DNA of 64,000 nt. It comes from Weissella halotolerans DSM 20190. Lineage in GTDB: Bacteria > Bacillota > Bacilli > Lactobacillales > Lactobacillaceae. Numbering within the stretch: the stretch's first letter is position 1; each line of letters opens with the position of its first letter. A program made the translations under genes and the position numbers. Below the pieces are notes generated by a model. It saw only the letters and a list, made by a program, of their open reading frames with translations, ran no database searches and was not told the origin of the DNA. Below are positions 39,791 to 50,101 of this stretch, one piece after another. The stretch spans positions 1 to 64,000 of the forward strand of contig NZ_ATUU01000003.1 of assembly GCF_000420365.1 (NCBI RefSeq), given 5' to 3'.

Positions 39791-41980
39791 ATGGTAAAAA
39801 AGAAACGGACATCATTGACCCAAGCAGATCAAAATAGTCGGCAGACAGGGAAGTTCTTACTGTTTGCGATGTTGGGGACGCTTTTGGTTTTAGGAGTCCG
39901 TTTTTCTTATGTGGCGATTACTAAGGATGTTAATGGACACCATCTTGACCAGGCAACTCAGCAACTTTATCAAAGTCAAAATGTTGATTTAGCCAAGCGG
40001 GGTACCATTTATGATGCGGTCGGGAATCCGTTAGCAGAAAATGCGACGGCCTATACTGTTGTGGCGGTACTAGATAAGCGCCAGGTTGATGCAAACGGAC
40101 ATAAGGCCTATGTGGCTAAGCAAGACGATGTGGTGGTAAGTCAAAAGCTTGCCCAACTATTGGGAGGAAAAGCGACTGATTATCATCAGATTTTGCAACG
40201 TGGACGCAAACATGAATTGAGTCAGGTTCAATTTGGTAGTCGAGGAAGTCGGTTGACCAATGAGACTTATCGTAAGGTTAAAGCTGCAAAAATACCTGGT
40301 ATTACCTTTGTGACCGGCCCAGCTCGTTTCTATCCGAATGGGGTTTATGCCTCCAACCTAATTGGATTAGTAGCGGCTGTTGATGATAAGAAGACGGGCT
40401 TAACCGTATTAAAGGGGCAGACTGGAATTGAAGCCGGCTGGAACAAGCAGTTATCAGGACGTAATGGCTTCAAATCCAACGCAATTGATACAGCGAGTGA
40501 GCCCCAGAAAAAACAAACAACGACAAAAAATGGGTATGACATATATACGACTTTGAACGCTAATTTACAGTCGACATTGGAAAAGCAAGTTGGCGATTTA
40601 GACAGTAAAATGGCGCCTAAGTCAGTAATAGCCGTTGTGATGGATACCAAAACAGGAGCTATTGTCGCTGAGACCCAGCGACCTTCCTTTGATAGTGCAA
40701 CTGGGAAGGCACCTGGAGATTTTTGGTCCAATGAATTATCGCAGTCGGCTTACGAACCGGGTTCTGTTATGAAGGGAGTTACCTTGGCGGCAGCGATTGA
40801 TACCAATCATTGGGATGGTGATAGTTTTTATCGTTCTGGTAAACTTAAAGTTGGCGATCAAACCGTTAATGATTGGAATGCTGGCCAGGGCTGGGGCACG
40901 ATTACCTATGAAGAAGGGCTAGCAAAATCTTCAAACGTCGCAATGGCGTTGACAGAGCAAAAAATTGGCTCTTCAACCTGGCATGATTATTTGCAGCGGT
41001 TTCGTTTTTTGAAATCGACCCAGTCTGGTTTACCCAATGAGGCTACTGGAAGTATGCAATTTAGGTATCCAATTGAGCAAGTTAGCACGGCCTTTGGACA
41101 AGCGATTTCAGTGACCCCCTTACAAATGATTCAAGCCTATTCGGCAATTGCAGGTGATGGACACTTGATACAACCGCATGTTATTAGTAAAGTTGTTGAT
41201 CCTAATACCCAAAAGGTAGTCTATGAGGCAAAAACTAAAAAAGTAGGTCAGCCAATTAAGCAGGCTACTGCAAAAGCAACCCGTAAAGCTTTGGAAGGGG
41301 TTGTATATTCTGATAAGGGATTTGGGCAGGCCTATGCAATTCCTGGTTATCGCACGAGTGGTAAGTCAGGAACAGCCCAAATTTCAACGGCACAAGGCTA
41401 TAGTGCACCTGGTGATAGTAAGAATGAAATTCATTCTTGGATTGGAATGGCACCAAGTGACCATCCACGTTATTTAACGTATGTCGTCGTTAAACAACCC
41501 CAAAAGGATGTGGGAAATGTGTCAAAGAACATGGCCCAGGTGTTTGTCTCGGTGATGAAACAAGCGCTGCAAATGTCAGCTGATGATACTAAAGTTGTGG
41601 TCAGCAAGCAGCAAGAGGTTAAGATGCCAACGATAGTAAAGGAAGCACGACAACGAGCGGAGCAGGATGTTAAGGCTGCCCGCTTAGATCCAGTTGTGAT
41701 GGGTGATGGTGATAAGGTGGTGTCACAATATCCTGCTGGTGGGCAGTCGACCTTGGCTGGCCAACGGGCTTTCATTAATACTAATGACCAAATTCGCGTG
41801 CCAAATATGCACGGATGGTCGAAAAATGACGCTTTGATTTGGGCTCGTTTAGCCAACATTAAGCTCATTGTCAAGGGCAGTGGCTTTATTGCTACTCAGT
41901 CTGTGACAGCTGGTACTAATATTGAAGATGGCATTCATGAGTTAACGGTTGAGTTAAAGCAACCTAAGATAAAACAATAA
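39791..41980 (+). CDS. Class B penicillin-binding protein 2X-type transpeptidase with PASTA domains
   Basis: 729 residues. An N-terminal membrane helix (about 22-40) is followed by a dimerisation domain (AKRGTIYDAVGNPLAENATAY) and a transpeptidase domain with the SxxK motif in YEPGSVMKG, SxN in AKSSNVAM and KSG in GKSGTAQ. Two C-terminal PASTA modules (from about residue 610: VVMGDGDKVVSQYPAGGQS and the next) bind muropeptides. It cross-links septal peptidoglycan with FtsW. The dcw position corresponds to pbp2x/ftsI. Overlaps none; 22 nt before mraY. Confidence 0.95.
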   Translation: MVKKKRTSLTQADQNSRQTGKFLLFAMLGTLLVLGVRFSYVAITKDVNGHHLDQATQQLYQSQNVDLAKRGTIYDAVGNPLAENATAYTVVAVLDKRQVDANGHKAYVAKQDDVVVSQKLAQLLGGKATDYHQILQRGRKHELSQVQFGSRGSRLTNETYRKVKAAKIPGITFVTGPARFYPNGVYASNLIGLVAAVDDKKTGLTVLKGQTGIEAGWNKQLSGRNGFKSNAIDTASEPQKKQTTTKNGYDIYTTLNANLQSTLEKQVGDLDSKMAPKSVIAVVMDTKTGAIVAETQRPSFDSATGKAPGDFWSNELSQSAYEPGSVMKGVTLAAAIDTNHWDGDSFYRSGKLKVGDQTVNDWNAGQGWGTITYEEGLAKSSNVAMALTEQKIGSSTWHDYLQRFRFLKSTQSGLPNEATGSMQFRYPIEQVSTAFGQAISVTPLQMIQAYSAIAGDGHLIQPHVISKVVDPNTQKVVYEAKTKKVGQPIKQATAKATRKALEGVVYSDKGFGQAYAIPGYRTSGKSGTAQISTAQGYSAPGDSKNEIHSWIGMAPSDHPRYLTYVVVKQPQKDVGNVSKNMAQVFVSVMKQALQMSADDTKVVVSKQQEVKMPTIVKEARQRAEQDVKAARLDPVVMGDGDKVVSQYPAGGQSTLAGQRAFINTNDQIRVPNMHGWSKNDALIWARLANIKLIVKGSGFIATQSVTAGTNIEDGIHELTVELKQPKIKQ

Positions 41981-42002
41981 ACGGACTAAAAGGAGAGCAA
42001 GC

Positions 42003-42992
42003 ATGAGTACTTGGATGGTTGGTTTAGGAATGGGCTTTTTATTGACCTTGGTGGTTGAGCCTAATCTGCGAAATTATTTTAAACGCATTAAAGTTGAACA
42101 GTTAGTGATGCGAACAAATGGTCGTGGTCCTGATCACGCTGCTAAGGCTGGTACACCGACAATGGGAGGCGCTGGTTTTATCCCGGTAGTCTTGATTGGC
42201 TATCTCATAATTGGTGGTCTAACGCATCATTATGCTGCAACGGCATTTGCCACGTTGATTGGTATTTTCTTGTATGCCATTGTCGGTGGCTTAGATGATA
42301 GTGTAAAGATCTTCAATCAACGGGATGAAGGATTTCGTTTCTTACCGAAATTAACAGTTGAAATTTTGGCAGCAATCCTGGGGGCTTTGGTACTTTGGTT
42401 TGGTCATTTTGATTTTGTTTTACCATTACCCCTGGGCTTGCCGGCTGTGCATAGTGTTTTAGTTTATACACTTTTTACCATTTTTTGGTTAGTGGGTTGG
42501 TCTAATGCAACGAACTTGACTGACGGTTTGGATGGATTAGCGGCTGGTGCAGCGATTATTGCCTATAGTGCTTATTTGATACTAGCCCTTCAAGTTGGGG
42601 ATAGCGCCATGGCCTTGGTCGATGCTCTGATGGTGGGGGCCTTGTTGGCCTTTATGATTTTCAACCGCCATCCAGCCTCTATTTTTATGGGGGATACAGG
42701 TTCTTTGGCGCTCGGTGCAGGATTAGCTATGAATTCGCTAGTCCTCCACCAGCCTTGGTCGTTATTACTGATTGGGCTAGTATTCATGTTAGATACCTTA
42801 TCAGTTTTGATTCAGGTACCGGTCTATTATTTTACTGGGAAACGGGTTTTCTTGATGACCCCCATTCATCACAGTTTTGAAAAGGGAGGCTTAACAGGAA
42901 ATGTAGAGCATCCTTGGAGTGAATGGCGAGTAGATGGCTTCTTTTGGGGGCTTGGTTTGTTAGGAGCGCTCCTTTATTTCATATTCTTTTAG
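42003..42992 (+). CDS. mraY: Phospho-N-acetylmuramoyl-pentapeptide-transferase
   Basis: 329 residues, ten membrane helices. It makes lipid I on the inner membrane face. The active-site loops are seen: GLDDSVKIFN, NATNLTDGLDGLAAG, IFMGDTGSLALG and TPIHHSFEKGG. AAAGGAGAG precedes the ATG. Length matches the family. Confidence 0.96.
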   Translation: MSTWMVGLGMGFLLTLVVEPNLRNYFKRIKVEQLVMRTNGRGPDHAAKAGTPTMGGAGFIPVVLIGYLIIGGLTHHYAATAFATLIGIFLYAIVGGLDDSVKIFNQRDEGFRFLPKLTVEILAAILGALVLWFGHFDFVLPLPLGLPAVHSVLVYTLFTIFWLVGWSNATNLTDGLDGLAAGAAIIAYSAYLILALQVGDSAMALVDALMVGALLAFMIFNRHPASIFMGDTGSLALGAGLAMNSLVLHQPWSLLLIGLVFMLDTLSVLIQVPVYYFTGKRVFLMTPIHHSFEKGGLTGNVEHPWSEWRVDGFFWGLGLLGALLYFIFF

Positions 42993-43067
42993 TAAAACAC
43001 TCAAATAAGAGTAAAGTGGTTTCAGCAGACCACGTACATAGCGCATCGTTAGGGAAAGGTGGCAGTA

Positions 43068-44408
43068 ATGCAGGTATTAGTCATTGGGTTTGCCCGTTCT
43101 GGGGCAGCCGTAGCAAAATTATTACAGGCCGAGGGCGCCAAGGTTACAGTGTCTGACCCCAAGTTAGACTTAGATGATCCAAAAGTGAAGGCCTTAGCAG
43201 CCAAAGGGGTAACCTTTACAAAGGACCAAGACCCAAGTCTTTTAACCCATGTTGATTTAATCGTGAAGAATCCAGGGATACCTTATTGGATTCCAATCTT
43301 GAAAGCTGGACAAGCCGCGGGAATTCCGATTGAAGTTGAAGTAGCACGAGCACAAAAATATATTCAAGGCCCTTGGATTGCAGTGACTGGATCGAATGGG
43401 AAAACCACAACGACTAAAATGATTGCGGCTGTTTTAAAGGCTAATGCAAAAGATCCAGCGACAGTTAAAGTGGCGGGGAATATTGGCCTTCCGGTTAGCG
43501 AACTAGTGCCAACCTTAAAGCCGACTGATACTGTCGTAACCGAACTATCGTCTTTCCAGTTACTTGGGTTACCGGCAGCTAGACCTCATATTGCGGTCAT
43601 TACCAATATTTTTTCATCGCATTTGGATTTTCATGGTAGTCGCGAGGCGTATATCTCAGCTAAGCTGAATATTACCCGCCATCAATTAGCAAGTGATTTT
43701 CTGGTATTGAATTTTGACCGTCAAGAATGGCGCGACTTGGCTAAGGAAACGGCGGCCCAAGTGATTCCTACCTCACGAAAAGGACTGTCACACGAAGGCG
43801 CCTATCAAGAAGCAGGCTGGCTTTACTTTAAGGAGGAAGCTATTATGCCAGTGCTCGACCTTGGTGTACCCGGTGAACATAATATTGAAAATGCATTAAA
43901 TGCCATTGCTGTTGGCAAGTTGAGTGGCGTCCCTACCGATAAGATAGCGCAAGCGTTGAGCCAGTTTCAGGGCGTACGCCACCGCCTACAAAAAGTTGGA
44001 AAGATTACGGGACGACTAGTCTACAATGATTCAAAGGCTACTGATATTGAAGCTACTGAGAGTGCGCTTTCTGGCTTTAAACAACCGATTGTGCTTTTAG
44101 CTGGTGGGTTGGACCGTGGCGATGATGAGATGCGCTTGCTGTCAGCTGTACAGGGTAAGGTGAAGCAATTGATTGTGTTTGGTCAGACAGCACCTAAATT
44201 AATAGCACTAGCAAAAGCAGCTGGTATTCCAGTTGTACAGACACAAGATGTTCAAACGGCGGTACCACTCGCCTTTGCTAAGAGTCAGCCAGGCGACGTG
44301 ATTTTGTTGTCGCCTGCCGCGGCTTCTTGGGATCAGTATCCAAGTTTTGAAAAACGAGGCGATTTATTTATTGATGCGGTTGAGCAGTATGCACAAGCAG
44401 CAAAGTGA
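43068..44408 (+). CDS. murD: UDP-N-acetylmuramoyl-L-alanine--D-glutamate ligase
   Basis: 446 residues. It adds D-Glu to UDP-MurNAc-L-Ala using ATP. N-terminal Rossmann fold (VLVIGFARSGAAVAKLL), ATP-binding WIAVTGSNGKTTTTKMI, central TELSSFQL and NIFSSHLDFHG, C-terminal VYNDSKATDIEAT and LAGGLDRG. ATG 43068 is taken rather than GTG 43059 because AAAGGTGG then stands at the right distance. 10 nt before murG. Confidence 0.96.
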   Translation: MQVLVIGFARSGAAVAKLLQAEGAKVTVSDPKLDLDDPKVKALAAKGVTFTKDQDPSLLTHVDLIVKNPGIPYWIPILKAGQAAGIPIEVEVARAQKYIQGPWIAVTGSNGKTTTTKMIAAVLKANAKDPATVKVAGNIGLPVSELVPTLKPTDTVVTELSSFQLLGLPAARPHIAVITNIFSSHLDFHGSREAYISAKLNITRHQLASDFLVLNFDRQEWRDLAKETAAQVIPTSRKGLSHEGAYQEAGWLYFKEEAIMPVLDLGVPGEHNIENALNAIAVGKLSGVPTDKIAQALSQFQGVRHRLQKVGKITGRLVYNDSKATDIEATESALSGFKQPIVLLAGGLDRGDDEMRLLSAVQGKVKQLIVFGQTAPKLIALAKAAGIPVVQTQDVQTAVPLAFAKSQPGDVILLSPAAASWDQYPSFEKRGDLFIDAVEQYAQAAK

Positions 44409-44418
44409 GGTGACTGAT

Positions 44419-45519
44419 ATGCGCATAGTATTTTCTGGTGGCGGAACAGGTGGTCATATCTACCCAGCGTTAGCAACGATTAAACAGTTAAAGGCGACCG
44501 AGCCAGCCACTGATGTTTTGTATATTGGTGGCGAGCGGGGGTTAGAAAAGCAGATTGTGCCAGCAGCCAATATTCCCTTTAAGGCTTTGGCTGTGCAGGG
44601 CTTTAAGCGGTCCTTATCATTGGATAATGTTAAAACAGTCTATCTGTTTTTGACGGCAACACATCAAGCTAAGCGTCTTTTAAAGGCCTTTAAGCCTGAT
44701 GTTGTCGTGGGAACAGGTGGTTATGTGTCTGGGCCGGTCTTGTATGCGGCACAGTTATTACATATTCCAACGGTGATTCATGAACAAAATTCTGTCGTTG
44801 GTGTGACCAACAAATTTTTAGCCCGACATGCTGATAAGGTTGGGGTAGCCTTTGCCGCTGCAAAGTCGGCCTTTAAGCCAGCACAAGCTGTTTTAGTCGG
44901 TAATCCGAGGGCTTCAGAGGTCGCCCATAGCCAAGCAGAATTTGACTGGGCAAACTATCATTTTTCAAAAGACATTCCAACTGTTCTAATTTTTGGTGGT
45001 TCACAAGGTGCTCTGAAGTTGAATCAAGCTATGGTTGAGGCCATGCCGCAGTTTAATCAGGTTACTTACCAGGTGCTTTTTGCTACTGGAACGAAACGCT
45101 TTGCTGATGTGCAAGCTGCGCTTACTAAACAAGGATTGAATTTAGCAAAAACGATTCAAGTGGTACCCTATATTGAAGATATGCCAGCATTAATGCCAGC
45201 CGTTGATTTAGTAGTGGGTCGAGCAGGGGCGACGAGCATTGCTGAGCAAACCGCTTTGGGTAAGCCAATGGTCTTGATTCCAAGTCCCTATGTGACAAAT
45301 GATCATCAAACTAAGAATGCCCGCTCATTGGTGAATGCTGGCGCAGCAACGATGATTACTGAAGATGAACTAACTGGTAATAGCCTCTTTAAAGCGATTG
45401 ATGAAATCATGCAAAATGTACCCAAACGGCAACTGATGGCCGAAGAAGCTAAGAAACTAGGCCAACCAGACGCGGTAAACCAATTTATTGACTTAATTAA
45501 GCTAGTGGCAAACAAATAG
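44419..45519 (+). CDS. murG: UDP-N-acetylglucosamine--undecaprenyl-diphospho-muramoylpentapeptide GlcNAc transferase
   Basis: 366 residues, peripheral GT-B glycosyltransferase that converts lipid I to lipid II. The N-terminal MRIVFSGGGTGGHIYPALA is the characteristic G-loop, followed by GTGGYVSGPVLYAA, VIHEQNSVVG and the C-terminal VGRAGATSIAEQTALGKP nucleotide-binding region. ATG 44419 follows GAGGTGA; the longer frame from 44347 lies within murD. Confidence 0.97.
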   Translation: MRIVFSGGGTGGHIYPALATIKQLKATEPATDVLYIGGERGLEKQIVPAANIPFKALAVQGFKRSLSLDNVKTVYLFLTATHQAKRLLKAFKPDVVVGTGGYVSGPVLYAAQLLHIPTVIHEQNSVVGVTNKFLARHADKVGVAFAAAKSAFKPAQAVLVGNPRASEVAHSQAEFDWANYHFSKDIPTVLIFGGSQGALKLNQAMVEAMPQFNQVTYQVLFATGTKRFADVQAALTKQGLNLAKTIQVVPYIEDMPALMPAVDLVVGRAGATSIAEQTALGKPMVLIPSPYVTNDHQTKNARSLVNAGAATMITEDELTGNSLFKAIDEIMQNVPKRQLMAEEAKKLGQPDAVNQFIDLIKLVANK

Positions 45520-45568
45520 TCTAAAGCAACATTCATGAATGAAAAGGTAGCGAAAGGAGGGAGAATCG

Positions 45569-46585
45569 ATGGCAGAGGATACAGACAAACAAGCACAGCA
45601 AACGAGTCACCCCTTGGACGTTAAACATCATTCTCCCTCCATTCAGGAACATTTAGATCAGCTTTTAGAAACACAAGCAGATTCAGGGGAGAAGGCCGGC
45701 CAGCAGGAATCAACCCCCCGGTCATGGGTTTTGCAAGTGAAGGACTGGATAGCAGGTACTTGGGTGCAAGTCATGAGACGCTGGCAGTGGCCAGCCTTAC
45801 ATGCTTTAGTCCAAAAAAAAGGTATAAAAAGTAGGGACCATGCTAATGGCGTGGTGCAAACAAAGCATCAGCATGGTCAGGTCGACTTACATGCTTTTTG
45901 GCAGCAGTATCAGATTGGACTTAAATGGCTAGCCACTTTTCTGGGGCTAGCGATAGTGCTGTTGTATTGTCTTTCCCCACTGGGCACTGCCCAACATTAC
46001 CGAGTGGAAGGTAACACAGAAATTCCTGATCAACAGGTGCTTAAACGAGCCGGTTTAACAACTGGGCAATCACTGGGCCTTATTATGACGAACCAAAGCT
46101 ATTTTTCAAAGCTGGCTAAACATAACGATCCACAAATTGCAAATGTGCATTTTGAATTTGATTGGCCAAACACCATTGTTGTTAAAGTTAGTGAAATTGC
46201 TATGGTTGGTTATGTCCAAAGTGGGGCAGATTATATCCCCGTGTTAGCCAATGGGCAAGAATTAAAGCAAGATAAGGTAACTGGACCGATCGCAGGTTTA
46301 CCAGTTTACAATGGGTTTACCAAGCGACAAAAACGTGACCAGGTGCTAAAACAGTTCGCACAAATGCGGTTACCCATTCGCCATGCCGTTTCAGAGGTCA
46401 ATTGGTCGCCAACCAAGGAAAACCCTCAGCGGTTGCTCATTTACATGAATGATGGCAATGTTGTGCTGGCAAATGCCGATGATTTTGCTAAAAAATTTAA
46501 GTTCTATCCTAGTATGGCTGCTCAAAGTGCTAAACCGAGTTTGATTGATATTCAGATGGGTGCATATGCCAAACCATTATCTTAG
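45569..46585 (+). CDS. ftsQ: Cell division protein DivIB/FtsQ
   Basis: 338 residues. A long polar cytoplasmic region (about 120 residues), one membrane helix (about 130-150, WLATFLGLAIVLLYCLSPLG), then a POTRA domain starting YRVEGNTEIPDQQVLKRAGLTTGQSL and the beta domain. It links FtsL and the septal transpeptidase in the divisome. The long N-terminal tail is common in Gram-positive DivIB. AAAGGAGGGAG precedes the ATG. A gap of 119 bases to ftsA contains TATTAT (46641-46646), a possible extra promoter for ftsAZ. Confidence 0.93.
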   Translation: MAEDTDKQAQQTSHPLDVKHHSPSIQEHLDQLLETQADSGEKAGQQESTPRSWVLQVKDWIAGTWVQVMRRWQWPALHALVQKKGIKSRDHANGVVQTKHQHGQVDLHAFWQQYQIGLKWLATFLGLAIVLLYCLSPLGTAQHYRVEGNTEIPDQQVLKRAGLTTGQSLGLIMTNQSYFSKLAKHNDPQIANVHFEFDWPNTIVVKVSEIAMVGYVQSGADYIPVLANGQELKQDKVTGPIAGLPVYNGFTKRQKRDQVLKQFAQMRLPIRHAVSEVNWSPTKENPQRLLIYMNDGNVVLANADDFAKKFKFYPSMAAQSAKPSLIDIQMGAYAKPLS

Positions 46586-46704
46586 AGTTTTAGGGCTAAA
46601 AATCAGGGTGGCTCCCTAGTAGAAAATGGGTAAAGTGTGGTATTATTTTAAGGAAATGTTTATTTATTTAACTAAGTTAGACAAATCAGTAGAGGAGGGG
46701 AAAA

Positions 46705-48078
46705 ATGGCCAACCATGGATTAATTGTTGGGCTTGACGTCGGTACCAATACCGTTAAAGTTTTGGCAGCTGATGTGCGTGACCAGCAAGCAAATATCGTA
46801 GCCGTTGGCCGAGCAGTCGCCCACGGTGTTCGAAAGGGTGTTGTCGTTGATATTGAGGCAACTGCTAACGATATTCGTCAGGCAATTGCTCAAGTTAACG
46901 AACAAACGCAAACGCCGGTCTCTGAAGTAGTTGCGTTAATTCCGGCCAAAGAGGTTCAAATTAACGTGATTTCAGGACAAGTGAGTGTTCAGGATAGTCA
47001 ACACATTGCCTATACTGATGTGCAAGCAGTCGTTAAAGAAGCACTCAAAGGTCAGGTAGCAGCTGACCGCGAAGTGGTTGACTTAGTTCCCAACGCTTTT
47101 GCCGTTGATGACTTTGAGGGGGTGCAAGATCCTAACGATATGGTTGGGATGCGCTTAAAGCTTACTGCCACGGCCTATACAACACCTAAAAATGTTTTAA
47201 CTAATTTACGATTGGCTATTGAAAAGGCTGGCTTACACCTACGAGACTTTGTACTAGCGCCCTTGGCAGCTTCTAAGACCGTTTTATCAGATGCTGAACA
47301 AGAATTTGGTAGCATTTTATTAGACATGGGTGCTGGTCAAACAACCGCCACGGTGGTTCAAAACCATCAGTTAAGGTTTATATCAACCTTCCCTGCTGGC
47401 GGTGAAAATATTAGCCGTGATATTAGCACTGTCCTATCAATTGGCAATTATGATGCTGACATGTTGAAGTTAGATTCGGGCTTGGCCCTGGTTAAAAAGG
47501 CTAACCCAGCTAATCTCTTAGTAATTCAACCGGTTGGTAAGGAAGAAGCTGAACAGATTGCCGAACCTTATCTAACTGAAATCATTGCTGCGCGCGTCGA
47601 CCAAATCTTAGAAAAGATAGGGACTCAATTACAAGCAGTTAGTGCTTTTGATATGCCTGGTGGGATTACCCTTATTGGTGGTACTGCTGCGCTTAGAGGG
47701 ATTGATGAAGCGGTTAGTGAGACTTACCAGGTACCAACGCACCAATTTGCTCCCGATGATATTGGGTTGCATCATCCGGGAATGGCCGGTGCTTGGGCAG
47801 CAGTTCACTATGCTGCTTTACAAACGCCAGTAGAGTTGATTGTTAAGCAGGCCTTATACGGATTACCCCTACACTTTATTGGTCAGCCACTGATTGCGGC
47901 TTCGGCTAAACGGAACCCAGCTAAACAGCAAGCAGCATTGACTAAACCAGTTTCCAAGCCAGTTGAGGTTCCCGAAGTGGCTGAGACGACTAACGATATA
48001 ATAAATAAACCAACACATCAACAAGCTAAACAAGGCTTTTCGCGGGTAAAGCGTTTTTTCCGTGAATTCTTTGATTAA
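46705..48078 (+). CDS. ftsA: Cell division protein FtsA
   Basis: 457 residues, actin-fold membrane tether of FtsZ. Motifs: [14 protein letters not shown] (phosphate 1), [15 protein letters not shown] (phosphate 2) and [15 protein letters not shown] (adenosine), plus the FtsA-specific 1C domain. A C-terminal linker of about 50 residues ends in a basic/aromatic amphipathic helix ([13 protein letters not shown]), the membrane-targeting sequence. Slightly longer than B. subtilis FtsA (440). GAGGAGGGG precedes the ATG. Confidence 0.96.
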   Translation: MANHGLIVGLDVGTNTVKVLAADVRDQQANIVAVGRAVAHGVRKGVVVDIEATANDIRQAIAQVNEQTQTPVSEVVALIPAKEVQINVISGQVSVQDSQHIAYTDVQAVVKEALKGQVAADREVVDLVPNAFAVDDFEGVQDPNDMVGMRLKLTATAYTTPKNVLTNLRLAIEKAGLHLRDFVLAPLAASKTVLSDAEQEFGSILLDMGAGQTTATVVQNHQLRFISTFPAGGENISRDISTVLSIGNYDADMLKLDSGLALVKKANPANLLVIQPVGKEEAEQIAEPYLTEIIAARVDQILEKIGTQLQAVSAFDMPGGITLIGGTAALRGIDEAVSETYQVPTHQFAPDDIGLHHPGMAGAWAAVHYAALQTPVELIVKQALYGLPLHFIGQPLIAASAKRNPAKQQAALTKPVSKPVEVPEVAETTNDIINKPTHQQAKQGFSRVKRFFREFFD

Positions 48079-48104
48079 TCAGGACAAGATACAAGGAGCT
48101 CGAT

Positions 48105-49346
48105 ATGGATTTCCAAATGGATACAGGTGCAAATCAAGAATATGGCGCAACGATTAAGGTAATTGGTGTTGGTGGCGGTGGTGGTAATGCCGTCAACCAA
48201 ATGGTCAGTGAGGGTGTTGAAGGGGTAGAGTTCATTGTTGCTAACACTGATGCTCAAGCCCTAGAGGGGTCCGCCGCTGAACATAAGATTCAAATTGGTT
48301 CTAAAGCTACGCGCGGCCTAGGGGCTGGCGCACGCCCAGAAGTTGGTGAGGCTGCTGCAAAAGAAAGCGAGCAAGAGTTAGCGGAAGCCTTATCAGGGGC
48401 TGATATGGTTTTCGTAACTGCAGGTATGGGTGGTGGCACCGGAACTGGTGCAGCCCCTATTGTAGCCGAAATTGCCAAGGAGTCTGGCGCACTAACGATT
48501 GGTGTTGTCACCCGTCCGTTTTCATTTGAAGGTCCCCGCCGAGGAAAGTCAGCGGCTGAAGGATTGGCTAAATTGAAGGAAAATGTTGACACTTTGATTG
48601 TCATTTCCAATAATAATTTGCTACAGATCGTTGACAAAAAAGCCCCAATCATGGATGCCTTTAAGATGGTTGATGATGTCTTATTGCAGGGTGTATCGGG
48701 TATTTCTGACCTAATTACGAAACCTGGTATTATTAACTTGGATTTTGCAGATGTTAAAACAGCCATGGCTGGACAGGGAACTGCTTTGATGGGAATCGGG
48801 GCGGCTTCTGGTGAAAACCGGGCAGCTGAAGCAACCCGCAAGGCCATTGCCTCACCTTTGTTAGAGGCTAAAATTGAAGGTGCAAGTAATGTCTTGATGT
48901 CAATTAAGGGTGGCACAGATATGTCCTTGTTTGAAGCGCAAGAGGCGTCAGAAACAATTGCCCAAGCGGCTGGTACAGATGTCGATATCATTTTTGGAAC
49001 AACGATTGATATGGATATGGATGGCGAGTTAGTGGTGACGGTAATTGCTACGGGTATTGATAAGGCTAAGACCCCTCGACCTGAATTAAACTTGGGTCAG
49101 AATGTTGCTAGCCCATTTGAGACTGTTACCGAAACTAAGGTAGAAGTTGAAGAACAGGGAACCCCAGATGTTAAAACAAAAGCAAGCAGTGATGATCCTT
49201 TTGCTAATTGGCAAATTGGGCAACAAAAAACACAGGCTGAGCAAACAACGACGGGTGCTCAGTCTGCACAGGCTAGTGACAATCCAGCTAGTGATGAGCT
49301 TGAGCGGCCAGCCTTTTTCAATTGGAACAAACGAGGGGATAAGTAG
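48105..49346 (+). CDS. ftsZ: Cell division protein FtsZ
   Basis: 413 residues, tubulin-like GTPase that forms the division ring. The GTP-binding part has [13 protein letters not shown], the tubulin signature [10 protein letters not shown] and the synergy loop [11 protein letters not shown] with catalytic Asp. A variable linker precedes the conserved C-terminal peptide (LERPAFFNW), which binds FtsA and SepF, and a basic end. AAGGAGC precedes the ATG, 26 nt after ftsA. Confidence 0.98.
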   Translation: MDFQMDTGANQEYGATIKVIGVGGGGGNAVNQMVSEGVEGVEFIVANTDAQALEGSAAEHKIQIGSKATRGLGAGARPEVGEAAAKESEQELAEALSGADMVFVTAGMGGGTGTGAAPIVAEIAKESGALTIGVVTRPFSFEGPRRGKSAAEGLAKLKENVDTLIVISNNNLLQIVDKKAPIMDAFKMVDDVLLQGVSGISDLITKPGIINLDFADVKTAMAGQGTALMGIGAASGENRAAEATRKAIASPLLEAKIEGASNVLMSIKGGTDMSLFEAQEASETIAQAAGTDVDIIFGTTIDMDMDGELVVTVIATGIDKAKTPRPELNLGQNVASPFETVTETKVEVEEQGTPDVKTKASSDDPFANWQIGQQKTQAEQTTTGAQSAQASDNPASDELERPAFFNWNKRGDK

Positions 49347-49356
49347 GTGATAAGCG

Positions 49357-49809
49357 ATGCCATTTAATTTTAGAGAATTTTTCGGTGTCGGTGACGATTA
49401 CTATAAAGATGAGGTTGTCGACCAACCTAATGAAGAAGTCGGACCTGAAAGTGGCCGTGCAGAGAATATGCATGAACAAGCCACCCGACCAACACAAAGA
49501 GCAAAGGTGTTAAGTATGGATGGATCAAATCGGACAAGTGCTTCTAAAATTGCGTTATATGAGCCGCGCACCTATGCTGATGCACAAACTATTGCAACCC
49601 AAATATTGCAAGGAGAAGCGGTTATTGTCAATTTTGGATCCATTGATGAAAAAAACCAATTACGCGTGCTAGATTATATTGCAGGGGCTACCTTTGCAGT
49701 GGATGGAATGGTAGAACGGGTTGGTGAACAAATCTTTTTAGCCACACCACATAATTTTGAAATTACCGGTTCATTATCGCAGAATATTGGGGCCCAATTT
49801 AATAACTAG
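49357..49809 (+). CDS. sepF: Cell division protein SepF
   Basis: 150 residues. The amphipathic N-terminal helix (MPFNFREFFGV) targets the membrane. An acidic linker of about 60 residues leads to the SepF domain (IALYEPRTYADAQTIATQILQGEAVIVNFGSI; RVLDYIAGATFAVDG). It bundles FtsZ and anchors it to the membrane. 10 nt after ftsZ. Confidence 0.95.
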   Translation: MPFNFREFFGVGDDYYKDEVVDQPNEEVGPESGRAENMHEQATRPTQRAKVLSMDGSNRTSASKIALYEPRTYADAQTIATQILQGEAVIVNFGSIDEKNQLRVLDYIAGATFAVDGMVERVGEQIFLATPHNFEITGSLSQNIGAQFNN

Positions 49810-49831
49810 GTCCAGACATATAGGAGTAGCT

Positions 49832-50101
49832 ATGGGCATCATTATCACCATTTTGATGGGAATTGTTAAATTTTTTGAAGTTATGATTATTATTTCTGCC
49901 CTCATGTCCTGGTTACCTGGGGCCCAGCAGTCGAAGCTAGGCAGCTGGATTAGTCAGGCAGCCGATATTATTCTTGATCCAATTCGGCGCTTTATGCCAC
50001 GGGCAGGGATGTTTGATTTTTCACCAATTATTGGAATTTTAATCTTGCAGGCAGCTGACTATGGGATTATGGCTATTATACAGATCTTAATGGGGCAGTG
50101 A
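49832..50101 (+). CDS. YggT family membrane protein (YlmG)
   Basis: 89 residues, two membrane helices, with ALMSWLPGAQQSKLGSWISQAADIILDPIRRFMP, the YggT/YlmG signature. These proteins are encoded after sepF in Firmicutes and take part in division or nucleoid-related membrane organisation, but the exact role is not settled. ATG 49832 follows AGGAG; a frame from 49757 overlaps sepF. The stop overlaps the next ATG by one base. Confidence 0.9.
   Translation: MGIIITILMGIVKFFEVMIIISALMSWLPGAQQSKLGSWISQAADIILDPIRRFMPRAGMFDFSPIIGILILQAADYGIMAIIQILMGQ

Noticed and set aside
48290-48991. 233-codon minus-strand ORF opposite ftsZ
   Set aside because: Antisense to a highly conserved gene, with no ribosome site; open by codon-bias chance.
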